64,000 bases of DNA from Tubulanus polymorphus (Eukaryota; Nemertea; Palaeonemertea; Tubulaniformes; Tubulanidae). Of the stretch, positions 43,618 through 53,192 are shown piece after piece; position 1 is the stretch's first letter, and the number at the start of each line of letters is the position of its first letter. The stretch is from the NCBI RefSeq assembly GCF_964204645.1, contig NC_134026.1, forward strand, positions 12,922,450 to 12,986,449, given 5' to 3'. The notes beneath the pieces are model-generated. The model made no database searches. It had not been told where the DNA came from and worked only from the letters and a program-made list of their open reading frames with translations. Both the position numbers and the translations under genes were made by a program.

Positions 43618-44792
43618 TTATATTAGAGAAATTTAATAAGAAAAATATTATAAGTATTATAAAATGATACTAGCTAGTTAAAGCTAAAGAATTCTAGTAT
43701 TGACTACTGATACTAGCTATTTCAATTTAAAGAATTTCTATTTGAATCTATTCAAAATATAAAGTATTCTCTTTTTGAAAAGAAAATATTAAAAATAAAA
43801 TTTTAAATAATTTTAAGTAATTTTAAATACTTTTTATTTAAATTAGGATTTAGATTAACTAGACTACTATTGTCTATCTATTAGGAGCAGTAATTATAAC
43901 TGTCCAGATAAGTCATTTCGGATTCTCGATAAATAAATCCTAAAACTGAAAATAAATTCAAAGAAACGACTGTTGGAAATACTATTTCATAAACACATAT
44001 ATATATTTTATTCTACAATCATTATCGATTTCCACATTCCAAGCCGCTCCACTCAGTCCCGGTAAGTTATGCGTGGAATGCAGGAATCAATAAAGTATAA
44101 TACAACATCTGTCACTGTGTGTCATTAACAACAGCTTAATGACGCAATTGAAATTCCGACAAACGTAATGCATTGGAAGCCTATACAGTATGGCTAAACT
44201 GCTACAGTCTCATGAGTTGAAATATCCATTATTTCTGATTTCACATCCATCTATCTTCACTTTCTTCATTCAATGGCCTTCATTTTGTTATCTAAAAGAT
44301 AAATATCTAGCGTAGAATAAAACTAACTTGAAGTTGTAGTTGTAAAATATAAGATAAGTTTTGCATGTTTAACGTTTCCCAACGCCTTAATAACAACAAA
44401 AACAGTACTTACATTTATAACTGTAAACTCCTAAAATTGTGTTTATAGAGAGAATATCCTATACGTTCCTATGCTTATGTGCTGCGCGTTTATAACTGCC
44501 AGTTATTCACTAGCTAAACACTGTCTGTGCAACATATGTTCCTTCCTTTGTAATATAATTGATTAATCCTTTTCAACTGAAATAGCACATTCGATCAATA
44601 TTCAAATGAGATACACCCTATTCAACTGAATATGAAATACGGCACAGATGTTTTTGTAAACAACCTAATACAATTACATACAGGCGGTTTGACATAGATC
44701 GAGAGTAACCGGTTTTCTAAGCGTTTAAGCTTCAACGTATTTTTCATTATGGGTTGAGTTCCATAATTCAACAAATGTCTTTGCTTTATCGT
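43618..44792. other. Non-coding interval with foreign-looking insertion
   Basis: 43618-43870 is very AT-rich and contains ACTAGCTAGTTAAAG and related repeats. From about 43880 to 44760 the composition changes (CCAAGCCGCTCCACTCAGTCCC; AATCAATAAAGTATAATACA followed by GTGTCATTAACAACA), which resembles LTR-like sequence with a poly(A) signal. No target duplication was found. A missing Polinton gene, such as the protease, could have been replaced here. Confidence 0.35.
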
Positions 44793-45383
44793 TTATAGTT
44801 GATCTAAATATAATTTCATATCTAGTTTGTTAGATTTAATTATATTTTCTTTCTTTTCAAGAGGCCTTAAATTTCTCCAGTTCCATATTAGCTTCTTATT
44901 ACAATCATCACTCATGTCAAATTTAGAAATCGGCAACACGTGATCAATATGAAAGTATTCACCATAATTATCTATATTCATTTTATCATCGAATTGATAT
45001 ATTATCCATGATTTGAGAAATTCATCTGAACAACCCAACAAATTAGATAATGTTTCTGAATGTGTTTCTTTGTTGAATAATTGTGTTAATCTAGATCTTA
45101 AGCATTGTTTCAATCTAAAATTAAGATCTGTTTGATATCTTTCTCTCATATATTCTGCCATATAATAATTATAATGTTCTATATTATCTTCTCGATATTG
45201 TTTGGTATATAGTTTAGTGCAGGTTTTACAGCAATATTGAAAACCATCTTTGCTAATCTCACGCTTACTAAATTCTGTTAAAGCTAATTTATCTAATTCA
45301 CATTTAGAACACTTCTTGTAATATATATTTATAACACCAGTGTTATTTGTAATATTTATAGTTTGTGGTTGTTCTGGTTCCAT
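44793..45383 (-). CDS. HNH endonuclease with zinc ribbon
   Basis: 196 codons from a TAATAAATG start. Cys pairs C25/C28 and C52/C55 form a zinc-ribbon-like N-terminus. HIDHVLPISKF at about 145-155, with NWRNLRPLEKKENI near 168-181, is an HNH nuclease of the type spread among giant viruses and phages. It is not a core Polinton gene, so it looks like cargo or a homing nuclease. After the stop the same frame continues 24 codons (TINDKAKTFVELWN...), hinting at a premature TAA. Confidence 0.8.
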   Translation of the reverse strand: MEPEQPQTINITNNTGVINIYYKKCSKCELDKLALTEFSKREISKDGFQYCCKTCTKLYTKQYREDNIEHYNYYMAEYMRERYQTDLNFRLKQCLRSRLTQLFNKETHSETLSNLLGCSDEFLKSWIIYQFDDKMNIDNYGEYFHIDHVLPISKFDMSDDCNKKLIWNWRNLRPLEKKENIIKSNKLDMKLYLDQL

Positions 45384-45394
45384 TTATTATACAT

Positions 45395-45852
45395 ATTTTT
45401 TTACTAAATTGATTTTAGAAGTTATTCATTTATATGTTATTCATGAATACCTATGTATTAGATACCCTATTAGATACCCTATTAGATACCCTATTAGATA
45501 CCCTAATACCTGATACCCTATTAGATACCTTAAATACTTAAAACCCCCTTTTTTAAAATAAATATTATTTATACAATTTTCAACCAATTCATTCTTATTT
45601 TTTCAACTAATATATGAATAAGTTTGAAAATAATAAAGGTTATTTATTATTACTGAGGTTTCAATTTCCATATGAATATCAGTTTATAAAATAGGATATT
45701 TTATGTATTAGATTGTATTAGATTGTATTAGATATGTATTAGATTGTTTTAGATATGTATTAGATATGTATTAGATACGTATTAGATACCTTAAATACTT
45801 AAAACCCCCTTTTTTATTTACTATTATTTTATACAATTTTCAACCTTTATTA
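45395..45852. repeat. Scar with Polinton-end fragments and TATTAGATACC repeats
   Basis: 45400-45450 resembles the leader between TIR and PolB (GATTTTAGAAGTTATTCATT and TATATGTTATTCAT). 45455-45535 is a tandem TATTAGATACCC array and 45700-45795 a TGTATTAGATTG/ATATG array. The paired AAATACTTAAAACCCCC-TTTT strings at 45531 and 45791 are direct repeats. Together with the ATPase remnant this looks like the footprint of another Polinton inserted and then lost. Confidence 0.55.
45614..45694 (+). pseudogene. Opposite-strand remnant of packaging ATPase C-terminus
   Basis: 27 codons from ATG at 45614 to TAG end with RFQFPYEYQFIK, against RLQFPYEYKFIK at the end of the ATPase at 40943-41554. MNKFENNKG also matches MNKLKNNKG there. 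It lies on the plus strand, opposite to every other gene of this element, so it comes from a second Polinton end. Confidence 0.8.
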
Positions 45853-46770
45853 TTATTTGAGTGTTAGATAATTAATTTTTGAATCATTTTCAATATCATA
45901 CCCTAACAATTTTCCCAAATTCTCTACCGTATCTTCTTCTAATTCTTCATTATTTTTATACTTATTCTTCGTCCTTTTTGCCGCAACATCAATAGTTGTT
46001 TCATTGTTATGCTTACTCATCCTTTCTATCATATCATCAATAGTTTCTTCTTTATGTTTCATAGAATCTTTATTATCAATATGCTTATCTGTAACTATAT
46101 CACCATGTGGGTGCCGTATGGCGCCATTTTCATTATTATCTTTATTAGTGTTTGCTCCTAATATTTCATTTACAGTGTTTGATCCTAATATTTTATTAGC
46201 ATCGGTTAAATCTAATTCATCTTTATTAGGTGTTGCTAATAAAAAATCTTCATATAATTCTTTACCATTTACTTTTTTATTTGAAACAAATTTTGTAACA
46301 TATCTAAATGGGTGTTCTATAAATTCTCTTAAACCAACGCGTTCTATAACATTAGCAATATGTGAATTTGTATTCATATGTTTATTCCAATTTGATGGAG
46401 CGTTTGAAAATTCACCTTTACAATAATCACAATAATTTCTATTTTCACTAACATTTAATATTATTGCATTATCATATGTAGAAGGTATTACATTATTAGA
46501 TGTAGAAGTTATTACATTATTAGATGTAGTAGGTATTACATTATTAGATGTAGTAGGTATTACATTATTAGATGTAGTAGGTATTACATTACTTAAATTA
46601 TCAACTACACCACTTTTATTATTATCGATTTCTATTAGTTTAGTTTTATAAATTTTGAAAATAGGATCAAATATCAAAGCTATATTACAAGGTATTACAT
46701 AATATAAACCATCATTATTTTCATGTGTATCGATGTATGGAATATGTTTATATACTTTACCTCCTTCCAT
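45853..46770 (-). CDS. C2H2-finger protein with SNNVIPTT repeats
   Basis: 305 codons from a TAATAAATG start. Residues about 65-105 hold five near-identical 8-residue units of SNNVIPTT type (24-bp DNA repeat, 46475-46595). A C2H2 finger follows (CDYCKGEF, then HMNTNSH, about 118-138), then a charged C-terminal half (ETIDDMIERMSKHN). No family recognised. It sits between major capsid and HNH genes and may bind DNA. Confidence 0.55.
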   Translation of the reverse strand: MEGGKVYKHIPYIDTHENNDGLYYVIPCNIALIFDPIFKIYKTKLIEIDNNKSGVVDNLSNVIPTTSNNVIPTTSNNVIPTTSNNVITSTSNNVIPSTYDNAIILNVSENRNYCDYCKGEFSNAPSNWNKHMNTNSHIANVIERVGLREFIEHPFRYVTKFVSNKKVNGKELYEDFLLATPNKDELDLTDANKILGSNTVNEILGANTNKDNNENGAIRHPHGDIVTDKHIDNKDSMKHKEETIDDMIERMSKHNNETTIDVAAKRTKNKYKNNEELEEDTVENLGKLLGYDIENDSKINYLTLK

Positions 46771-48046
46771 TTATTATATATATTTTTATTAAAGTTAAAA
46801 TTCGAATACATAACACTATCTAATTGTGTATTTACAATATTTAATTGCGCGTCAGATATAATATAAATGTGCATTTTGAAATTTAGGCTTCCTTTTTTCT
46901 TTGTCATGAATAATTGTATTCCATCTTTAGTGTTTTGTAATTTTTTTCCAGAACCATGTAATGAATTATCCTCTGTTGTTCTAAAATCTAACCATAATGC
47001 ATATTTATTACCGGTATAATAATCAATTTGATTAATGTTACAATTTTCAGATGATTTTACTTTTTCATTCATAAAATGTTTTCTAATTTCTGGCCACTGA
47101 TCTATCATTCTCGTTCCTTGACAAAATATTTTATTTGCTATTCCTTCGATAGTTATTTCTACTTTTGTTATTTCAGGATTATAATACTTATCAACCTGTA
47201 TTGCACCATTAGAATATGTTGCAATGGTAAAAAATATTAATATACCTTTAATAGATCTTCTTGGGAAGTTAATATTCTCATTAATTATTTCATCATTTGC
47301 ATAAATAGTTACAGTTTTAAATTTATCAATATAATCATATAATAATGAAAATCCTTGATTGTATTGAGTTTGAATTATACTTGTTTTCATCAGTTACTGT
47401 ATCATATTCTAAACATATATTTGATAATTTATAACTCATATCTTTAACAACGCTAGAATAATACAATTTCATTTACAGGAGCAAATGTTATCTCAAATAT
47501 AACATCTTCTTGAATTGCATATTTATATAAAGGCGCATTATTATTTATCAATTCAAAGTCTAATGGAATTTTATATTTGCTTCCATAAATCTTTTTTATC
47601 AAATTATCTGCGGTACGAGTTACTATTGCGTCATTAGCTCCTGATCTTAATTTACTTTGGTTTTCTGATTGGATGCCTTGAAATATCATATTATTTCTAT
47701 TTTCTTTAGTTAACCATAAATCTTTATAATGCATAAATAAATAATAATCATCTAATGAGAAAACTGTTTCTGGACCAATCTTTATTGTTAACTTTTTAAT
47801 CAAATATCTCCCAACATTATCAACAACATAATTATTATTATTACCGATTACTTTTATATCAGCTGATAAATAAATACTATTTGGAACGTAAAAAGTATTT
47901 TGTGTTAATCGAGGAATTCTAACATATAAAGTTTCATCAGGATTAATATTAGAAGGGTTATGAGTAATTATATGATGTGATCTTTCTGCTTTAATAGCAT
48001 TAGATATTCTAGAAATCTTAGAAGGACTTATATAACTCCCACTCAT
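46695..48046 (-). pseudogene. Polinton major capsid protein (double jelly-roll), frameshifted
   Basis: ATG at 48046 is in AAATAAATGAG. The N-terminal frame (to 47453) has YVRIPRLTQNTFYVPNSIYL and VGRYLIKKLTIKIGP, fitting the first jelly-roll of Polinton major capsid proteins. The C-terminal frame (47390-46695) has SIKGILIFFTIATYSNG and TGNKYALWLDFRTTEDN, fitting the second. Two one-base shifts, near 47456 and 47393, separate them. The last 25 codons overlap the next gene and are probably read past the true end. As sequenced it would not make a capsid. Confidence 0.82.
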
Positions 48047-48086
48047 TTATTTAACAATAAAATTAATTATTTATTTTTTATCATGG

Positions 48087-49062
48087 TTACTTGATATTTT
48101 TTGATATCATATTCACTAACCCAAAAATAATAGCACTTACAACTGTAATTAAAAATGAAATAATATGTTCAGCAGCAAACTTAAGAATATTCCCAGCAGA
48201 TTTCAATATAAAACCAACAATTGATGCAATAATTCCTGGTAAAGCTGCAGCAGATTTTTTAGATAGTTCTCATAAATATTTTGCTAATTTCTTTAAACCA
48301 TCCCTAACTTTATCTTGTATAGAATTATTATCTGGGGGTTTATCCGGTTTATTGGGAGTAGGAGTAGATTTTAAAGCATTTGATATAGCTAAACCAATTG
48401 TTGTGAATACTATAGTTACAGCTGTTAGAATTGAAAGAATTGTTATTTTTAAACTTAAATAATAATTTTATTCTATCTTTCAATGATATTTTAGAATTTG
48501 GTTTTATTAGATATCTTTTAAAAACATCTTTTAATCTATCAATATTATAATCATATGATTTTAATAATAATTTAATTTCTTCTTTTTGTAATTCTATGTT
48601 ATATTCTAAATCATCTTTTTCTTTTTCTAAACGTAATTCTTTTTGCCTATATTCTATTTCATCAATAACTTTATTATCTCTATCTAATTTTAATTGTTCT
48701 ATTTCTTTATTTTTATCAGTTAATTATTTTTCTAAAAATCTAATTTTAAAATCTCTTATTTCTTTTTCATGCGCAATTTTATCAGATGCAAGTCTTATAC
48801 TAATAATTTCTCTAATTGCTTTATCAGAAAATATATCTAAATCTTCTAATTCTTGATCTGTTGCATCAAGTAATCCCTTCGGTAAAAGTTTTTCAGTTTG
48901 AACTTCTCTTGAATTAGGTCTACTAGTTTCTGGTTCTAAATTATTATCGATTGTTTCAAATAATTTATTAATTCTTTGTTTAAATACTCTTTCATTTTTA
49001 ATAATTTCTTCTTGTGTTACATCTTCTATTTCATTATTATTCTTATTCTTTTAATTCTAGAT
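48087..49062 (-). pseudogene. Polinton coiled-coil and membrane protein (ALPGII type), broken
   Basis: Minus-strand reading gives an acidic start, a long charged coiled coil (about 48480-48760), a membrane segment (LSILTAVTIVFTTIGLAIS, about 48390-48450), a Pro-rich linker and a hydrophobic end (AAALPGIIASIVGFILKSAG, then AAEHIISFLITVVSAIIFG). The ALPGIIxSIV...AGxxxxFxAEH pattern is a conserved Polinton protein as I recall, probably a virion membrane component. In-frame stops at about 48724 and 48270 and a shift near 48455 break it. Confidence 0.65.
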
Positions 49063-49077
49063 AGTACTTAGTCAGAC

Positions 49078-49515
49078 TTAAAGCAAAGTTGATTCTGCTA
49101 ATATTTTGTTTTGTTTTTTATAAGAGATATCAATATAATAATCACCTTTCAAACGATAATAAGATTCACCATCTAAAAACTTTAATTCTTGTACTAAAAG
49201 TCTGGCGCCTCTGGCATTTATATTATATCCAGATTTTTCAAATATAGGTTTGAAATTATGAATATATTCATTATATTCTAAATTTTCCTTTAATAAACCT
49301 GGATTTTCATTTTCAATAGGTATTCTAGATCTAGTTCTTCTATCAAATTCATCTGTTGATGGGCCTTTAGAACCACTATCTGCTAAATTAGAATTATATG
49401 CTGATTCATCATCATTATCAATATTAGTTTCTGCATCATTATAATCATCATCAATATATCCCTCATTATTATTTCCCATTTCTCCCATTTCATAATCTTC
49501 TCCACCTTCTGCCAT
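49078..49515 (-). CDS. Acidic hypothetical Polinton protein
   Basis: 145 codons from a ATGTAAATGGCAG start. Residues 1-45 are extremely acidic, then a SRIPIENENPGLL segment and a compact YNINARGARLLVQELKFLDG region. It may be the N-terminus of the coiled-coil protein that follows within 20 bp, since coding-like sequence continues in another frame. No family recognised. Confidence 0.5.
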   Translation of the reverse strand: MAEGGEDYEMGEMGNNNEGYIDDDYNDAETNIDNDDESAYNSNLADSGSKGPSTDEFDRRTRSRIPIENENPGLLKENLEYNEYIHNFKPIFEKSGYNINARGARLLVQELKFLDGESYYRLKGDYYIDISYKKQNKILAESTLL

Positions 49516-49531
49516 TTACATAATACAAAAA

Positions 49532-50918
49532 TTAAAATTTAAAATATAATATTCCTCCGATTACAATTCCTATACAAGTTATAGCTAATTTAGCATTTTT
49601 CATGGGATTTATTATCATCATTTAGTTTAATTATATCATGTTGAATAATATCAGTTTCTTTATTTTCTGATGTATTGTAATCTTTTATTTTAGAATCATT
49701 ATTTAATTTTATTAGTTTTAGTTTCTGTTGATTGAATGTGTTTTTTATTTTTTTCACTTTCCATTAATTTTGGAGCAGTGATAATCTTTTTATTCATATC
49801 ATTCAATCCAAATGAATTATTTATTGTTGCAGTATTAATTAGATTATTATAACCAATTATATTTCCCATCTTTAGTACTAAATCATTAGAAATAATGAAT
49901 AGATTAGGGCCTATACAATAATTTAATCTAATATGTGATTTATCTAAATAATTTTGATATCTTACAATGTTTTCTGGAATCGATCTATTTTTATCATTAT
50001 GAATTGAATCTTCAAATAATACTTTAAATTGTTTTTCTGTATCGAATGATGTATTCAAATTTCCAATTATCGGTGATCTTGTTTCAACTTGCGCACCTAG
50101 AATACATATCAAATAAGTTCTAATAGATTGATTTATTCTTTCTATACCTGATTTAGTAAAACCTTCACTATTTTCTAAAATAAAATAAACCCAACCATTA
50201 TTGTTTTCTTGTTTTAAATGATCATAAAATTTCGGTAATTTATTGAAATTTAATGTTTCTAAATCCTTTGTTTCTATTTTACCATAACCTAATTTATTAT
50301 TATAGATATTATAAAAACTATTAGATGGTATGGGAAGTGCACAATATTCTGCAATCTTTTTAGGGCAAGGAAGTGATCTTATTGTTCCAATTTTTGTTCT
50401 AAAATCAGAATTATTTATATCTATATTAAATTCATTACAAATTTTATAAAACTTTGATACATTAATATTATTATCTAATTCTTTAAAATATCTAGATCCT
50501 GGTAAAGCGCACTCTAATTCGTTTAATATTATTCTGATTTGAAAGTATGTATGAAATCTAAATAAACTTTGAATTAATTTATATTTAGAATTATTCAAAT
50601 GATCATTCCAACTTTCATTCCACATCCTGTTGTTGCACAATAAACAGCAAAATTTAATTGGTTCTGCCAATACTTCATATTAGATTTTAATAACCATTGT
50701 TTTTCATCTTTCAATTTTTTAAAATTAATTAAATATACATGAAATATATTTTCCATCTTTGCATTAAAATTATTAGTTTCAGTAACATAAATTTCTAAAT
50801 TAGTTAATGAATCTAAAACTTCATTTCTATATGTAATATCTTTATTAAAATCTATTGCTGGAATATTATATTTAATTGATTTATTATATTGGGAAGCTTT
50901 TGGAAAACTATCTACCAT
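49532..50918 (-). pseudogene. Conserved Polinton protein with ATTGCG motif and C-terminal membrane helix
   Basis: ATG at 50918 lies in ATATAAATGG. The first frame ends MKYWQNQLNFAVYCATTGCG near 50610. A shift there leads into a second frame (to 49699) with IQSLFRFHTYFQIRIILNEL and LPCPKKIAEYCALP. The WQNxLNFAVxCATTGCGxS...RFHxYFQxRxIL pattern is one I associate with a conserved Polinton structural-module protein of unproven function. After a stop at 49699 and one more shift, about 49605-49532 encodes a membrane helix (LAITCIGIVIGGILYFKF). Confidence 0.6.
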
Positions 50919-50934
50919 TTATATAATTAAAAAA

Positions 50935-51369
50935 TTAATAATTTATTAACTCTTTTAATAATTTATCTTGTTCTTCAACTGTTATATGGCCATTTAAACT
51001 CATTATATAATCTAGTGTATTCTTTAATTTATTAATTTCTTTTATATTAGTTTTAATTTTTTCTTTATTACTTTTTATATTTAATTTTGAACTTATACCG
51101 GTTAAAACACTTGAACTTAATCCTAATACGCCAATTGATATAGCTAAAGGTGTTAATGGACTGAATATTGCTAGAAATGTTATTACAGAACTAATTGTAA
51201 CCGAACCACTTATAATCAAATAATATATAATTTTACTTTTTAGATATTTTTTCTTTTTAACTTTTAAGTCACTTTCAAATTCTAATATTTGTTTTTCTAA
51301 ATATATTTTTAATTTAGTTTTATTTATATCATGAGGAATAATATCAATACTATCAACTTTATCTTCCAT
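50935..51369 (-). CDS. Two-helix membrane protein
   Basis: 144 codons from a CTAAATAAATGG start. A charged coiled-coil N-terminus leads to two membrane segments at about 46-70 and 73-92 (PLAISIGVLGLSSSVLTGIS), then another charged helix (KEINKLKNTLDYIMSL). The symmetrical helix-membrane-helix plan suggests a small virion or host-membrane protein. Function unknown. Confidence 0.55.
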   Translation of the reverse strand: MEDKVDSIDIIPHDINKTKLKIYLEKQILEFESDLKVKKKKYLKSKIIYYLIISGSVTISSVITFLAIFSPLTPLAISIGVLGLSSSVLTGISSKLNIKSNKEKIKTNIKEINKLKNTLDYIMSLNGHITVEEQDKLLKELINY

Positions 51370-51388
51370 TTATTTAGAAAAAAAATTA

Positions 51389-51809
51389 CTAATAAGTAAA
51401 TTTATATGCTACAAATATAACAATAACTGTTCCACCTAAAATCCAAATTATTTCATATTTCTGTTGTTCTTTACTTGGGGTATAATAATCTGATAATTTA
51501 GGTTTGTATAGATGTAATTTTTCTTTATTGGTTACCGCGTTATATAAACTCATTGCATCATCGACTGATTGAAAATCTATGTGAAATCTTCTGATCATAT
51601 AATTCTTTATTGATGTAAACCATATAGTTTTGTCTCTTTTCTCTATATTCTTCTGCAGCTTTATTATATTTTTCTAATGCTAAGTTATGTCTTCTTTGTT
51701 CTCCTAATGAACTATTTTTATCAATATGTTTAAATAAATATCCACCACCAGTAAATGCTAAAGCGTTAACAATTGCCGATCCTATAATAGTTATAATTGC
51801 AGAAGCCAT
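51389..51809 (-). pseudogene. Conserved Polinton membrane protein (NALAFTGGxYLF type), one frameshift
   Basis: From a CTAAATAAATGG start at 51809 the first frame reads IIGSAIVNALAFTGGGYLF, then RRHNLALEKYNKAAEEYREK. A shift within the 51558-51598 overlap passes to a frame with IDFQSVDDAMSLYN and PKLSDYYTPSKEQQ, then a membrane helix (IWILGGTVIVIFVAY). NALAFTGxxYLF...RHxLALE...LSDFYxPS is a pattern I recall from many Polintons. It probably belongs to the virion, with function unproven. Confidence 0.7.
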
Positions 51810-51833
51810 TTATTTAGAAAAATAATTACGCAT

Positions 51834-52055
51834 TTATATGGGAGGAATATATTTTTGTTTTTCCAAATAATCAATAGTTAAATTAGATAAAGTAATTGCT
51901 AATGCTAATTTTAAAATATCATTTATATCAAATCTATCAACATTAACACTTCCCATTTTGAATACTTTTTTTAATACCATTGAATAACCAACAGTTCCAA
52001 CTGATAGTAATGCTCCATTATATAATCCAGTTATTATCCACTTATTATCACTCAT
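51834..52055 (-). CDS. Small conserved Polinton membrane protein
   Basis: 73 codons from a GATAAATAAATGAG start. One membrane segment lies at about 7-27 (IITGLYNGALLSVGTVGYSM), followed by a short basic stretch and a hydrophobic helix near 45-60. The GYSMVxKKxFKMG segment resembles small membrane proteins in other Polintons. Lies 1 bp from the stop of its neighbour. Confidence 0.6.
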   Translation of the reverse strand: MSDNKWIITGLYNGALLSVGTVGYSMVLKKVFKMGSVNVDRFDINDILKLALAITLSNLTIDYLEKQKYIPPI

Positions 52056-52397
52056 TTATTTATCAAAAAAATTAATATCATCAAAATATTTAGTTATCTT
52101 AGTGATGATTAATTCAACATTTATTTCATTACTAGTTTTATGATTATCATATATTTTGGTTAATATGTTTTTAATATCATCAAAAATTCCATCTTCATTT
52201 AATTCATAATATTCTAAAGGCGATTTAATTAAATCAATTACTTTTTCTATATTATAATTTTCTTTATCAATCATTGATGCATTGTTAAATGATTTACTTT
52301 TTATATCAGTAATTACATCATTTAGTTTAATTCTCATTTCTTTACCATGTTTAAAATCAAACCCAAAACATATACTCGGGCCTACAGTTATATTCAT
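52056..52397 (-). CDS. Hypothetical Polinton protein
   Basis: 113 codons from a CTATATAAATG start, itself preceded by a T-run. Predicted mainly helical with an Asn/Asp/Lys-rich composition. No recognised domain. It lies between the minor capsid and the small membrane protein, so a structural or assembly role is a guess. Confidence 0.5.
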   Translation of the reverse strand: MNITVGPSICFGFDFKHGKEMRIKLNDVITDIKSKSFNNASMIDKENYNIEKVIDLIKSPLEYYELNEDGIFDDIKNILTKIYDNHKTSNEINVELIITKITKYFDDINFFDK

Positions 52398-52416
52398 TTA
52401 TATAGTGAAAAAAAAA

Positions 52417-53175
52417 TTACTCTCTACATCTTATAACTAATTCATATATCACAGGAAAGTTATTCAAATCAATTAAATATCCATTATGATTTCTAATTTC
52501 TAATCTAAAATTATTAAAACGAGGAATGCATGGTTTGAAATCACATTCTGTTAAATTATAATTTATTTGCGTTCCAAATTCTTTAACATTCTTCAATGGT
52601 AAAATGTTTAATAAACCAGAATTACAAGTTATATCTTTAGTTGCTTCGAATGTTTTTGTAGGATCGATTAAATTGCAATAAATATAAAAGTGTGTAAAAG
52701 GTATTAAGTTTGGTGTAGCATCAGCATTGCGTATCCTTACATCTGGGGTTATTCCTAAAATTTTAGCTAAAGGTTTTTTAACTAGAAATTGATGTTGATC
52801 TTCATTACCTAATTTTATTCTTATTTTATCGGAGCTATCACTTTTAATCAGTCTTAATCCAAATCCAGCAGATGCACCCATTTTCAACCGAGCTCTTCTA
52901 TTAATTTCCTGCGCTAATGTATCTAAATTATATAATCCTGGTTTAAGATAAAGATGAAACCATTTACTTTTATTTCTATCATGAATTAAAAATACTCTAT
53001 GTTCAATAGTTTTATCCGATACATTGTAAAAAGAATTACATAAACTTATATTAACTAATTTTAAATCAACACAATTCTTAAATTCTCTATCTAATTGTAC
53101 TAGTAAATTATGAGATTTATAATTTGTAAGTCTTCTAGAATCTACAAATATTCTGTATTCTTTTAATTCTACCAT
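52417..53175 (-). CDS. Polinton minor capsid (penton-type, single jelly-roll) protein
   Basis: 252 codons, intact, from an AAAATAAATGG start. The N-terminus (VELKEYRIFVDSR), a middle FTHFYIYCNLIDPTKTFE and a C-terminus FRLEIRNHNGYLIDLNNF ending VIYELVIRC fit the single jelly-roll minor capsid protein of Polintons, placed as usual near the major capsid. It would form the fivefold vertices. Length is normal for the family. It is one of the few structural genes here without a break. Confidence 0.75.
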   Translation of the reverse strand: MVELKEYRIFVDSRRLTNYKSHNLLVQLDREFKNCVDLKLVNISLCNSFYNVSDKTIEHRVFLIHDRNKSKWFHLYLKPGLYNLDTLAQEINRRARLKMGASAGFGLRLIKSDSSDKIRIKLGNEDQHQFLVKKPLAKILGITPDVRIRNADATPNLIPFTHFYIYCNLIDPTKTFEATKDITCNSGLLNILPLKNVKEFGTQINYNLTECDFKPCIPRFNNFRLEIRNHNGYLIDLNNFPVIYELVIRCRE

Positions 53176-53192
53176 TTATTTTACATATTTTC

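Noticed and set aside
46004-46426. Plus-strand frame opposite the C2H2 Polinton gene
   Set aside because: Antisense to a gene with a good TAAATG start and zinc finger.
48091-48856. Plus-strand open frames opposite the coiled-coil/membrane gene
   Set aside because: The minus strand carries the conserved ALPGII-type protein. The plus frames are its antisense shadow.
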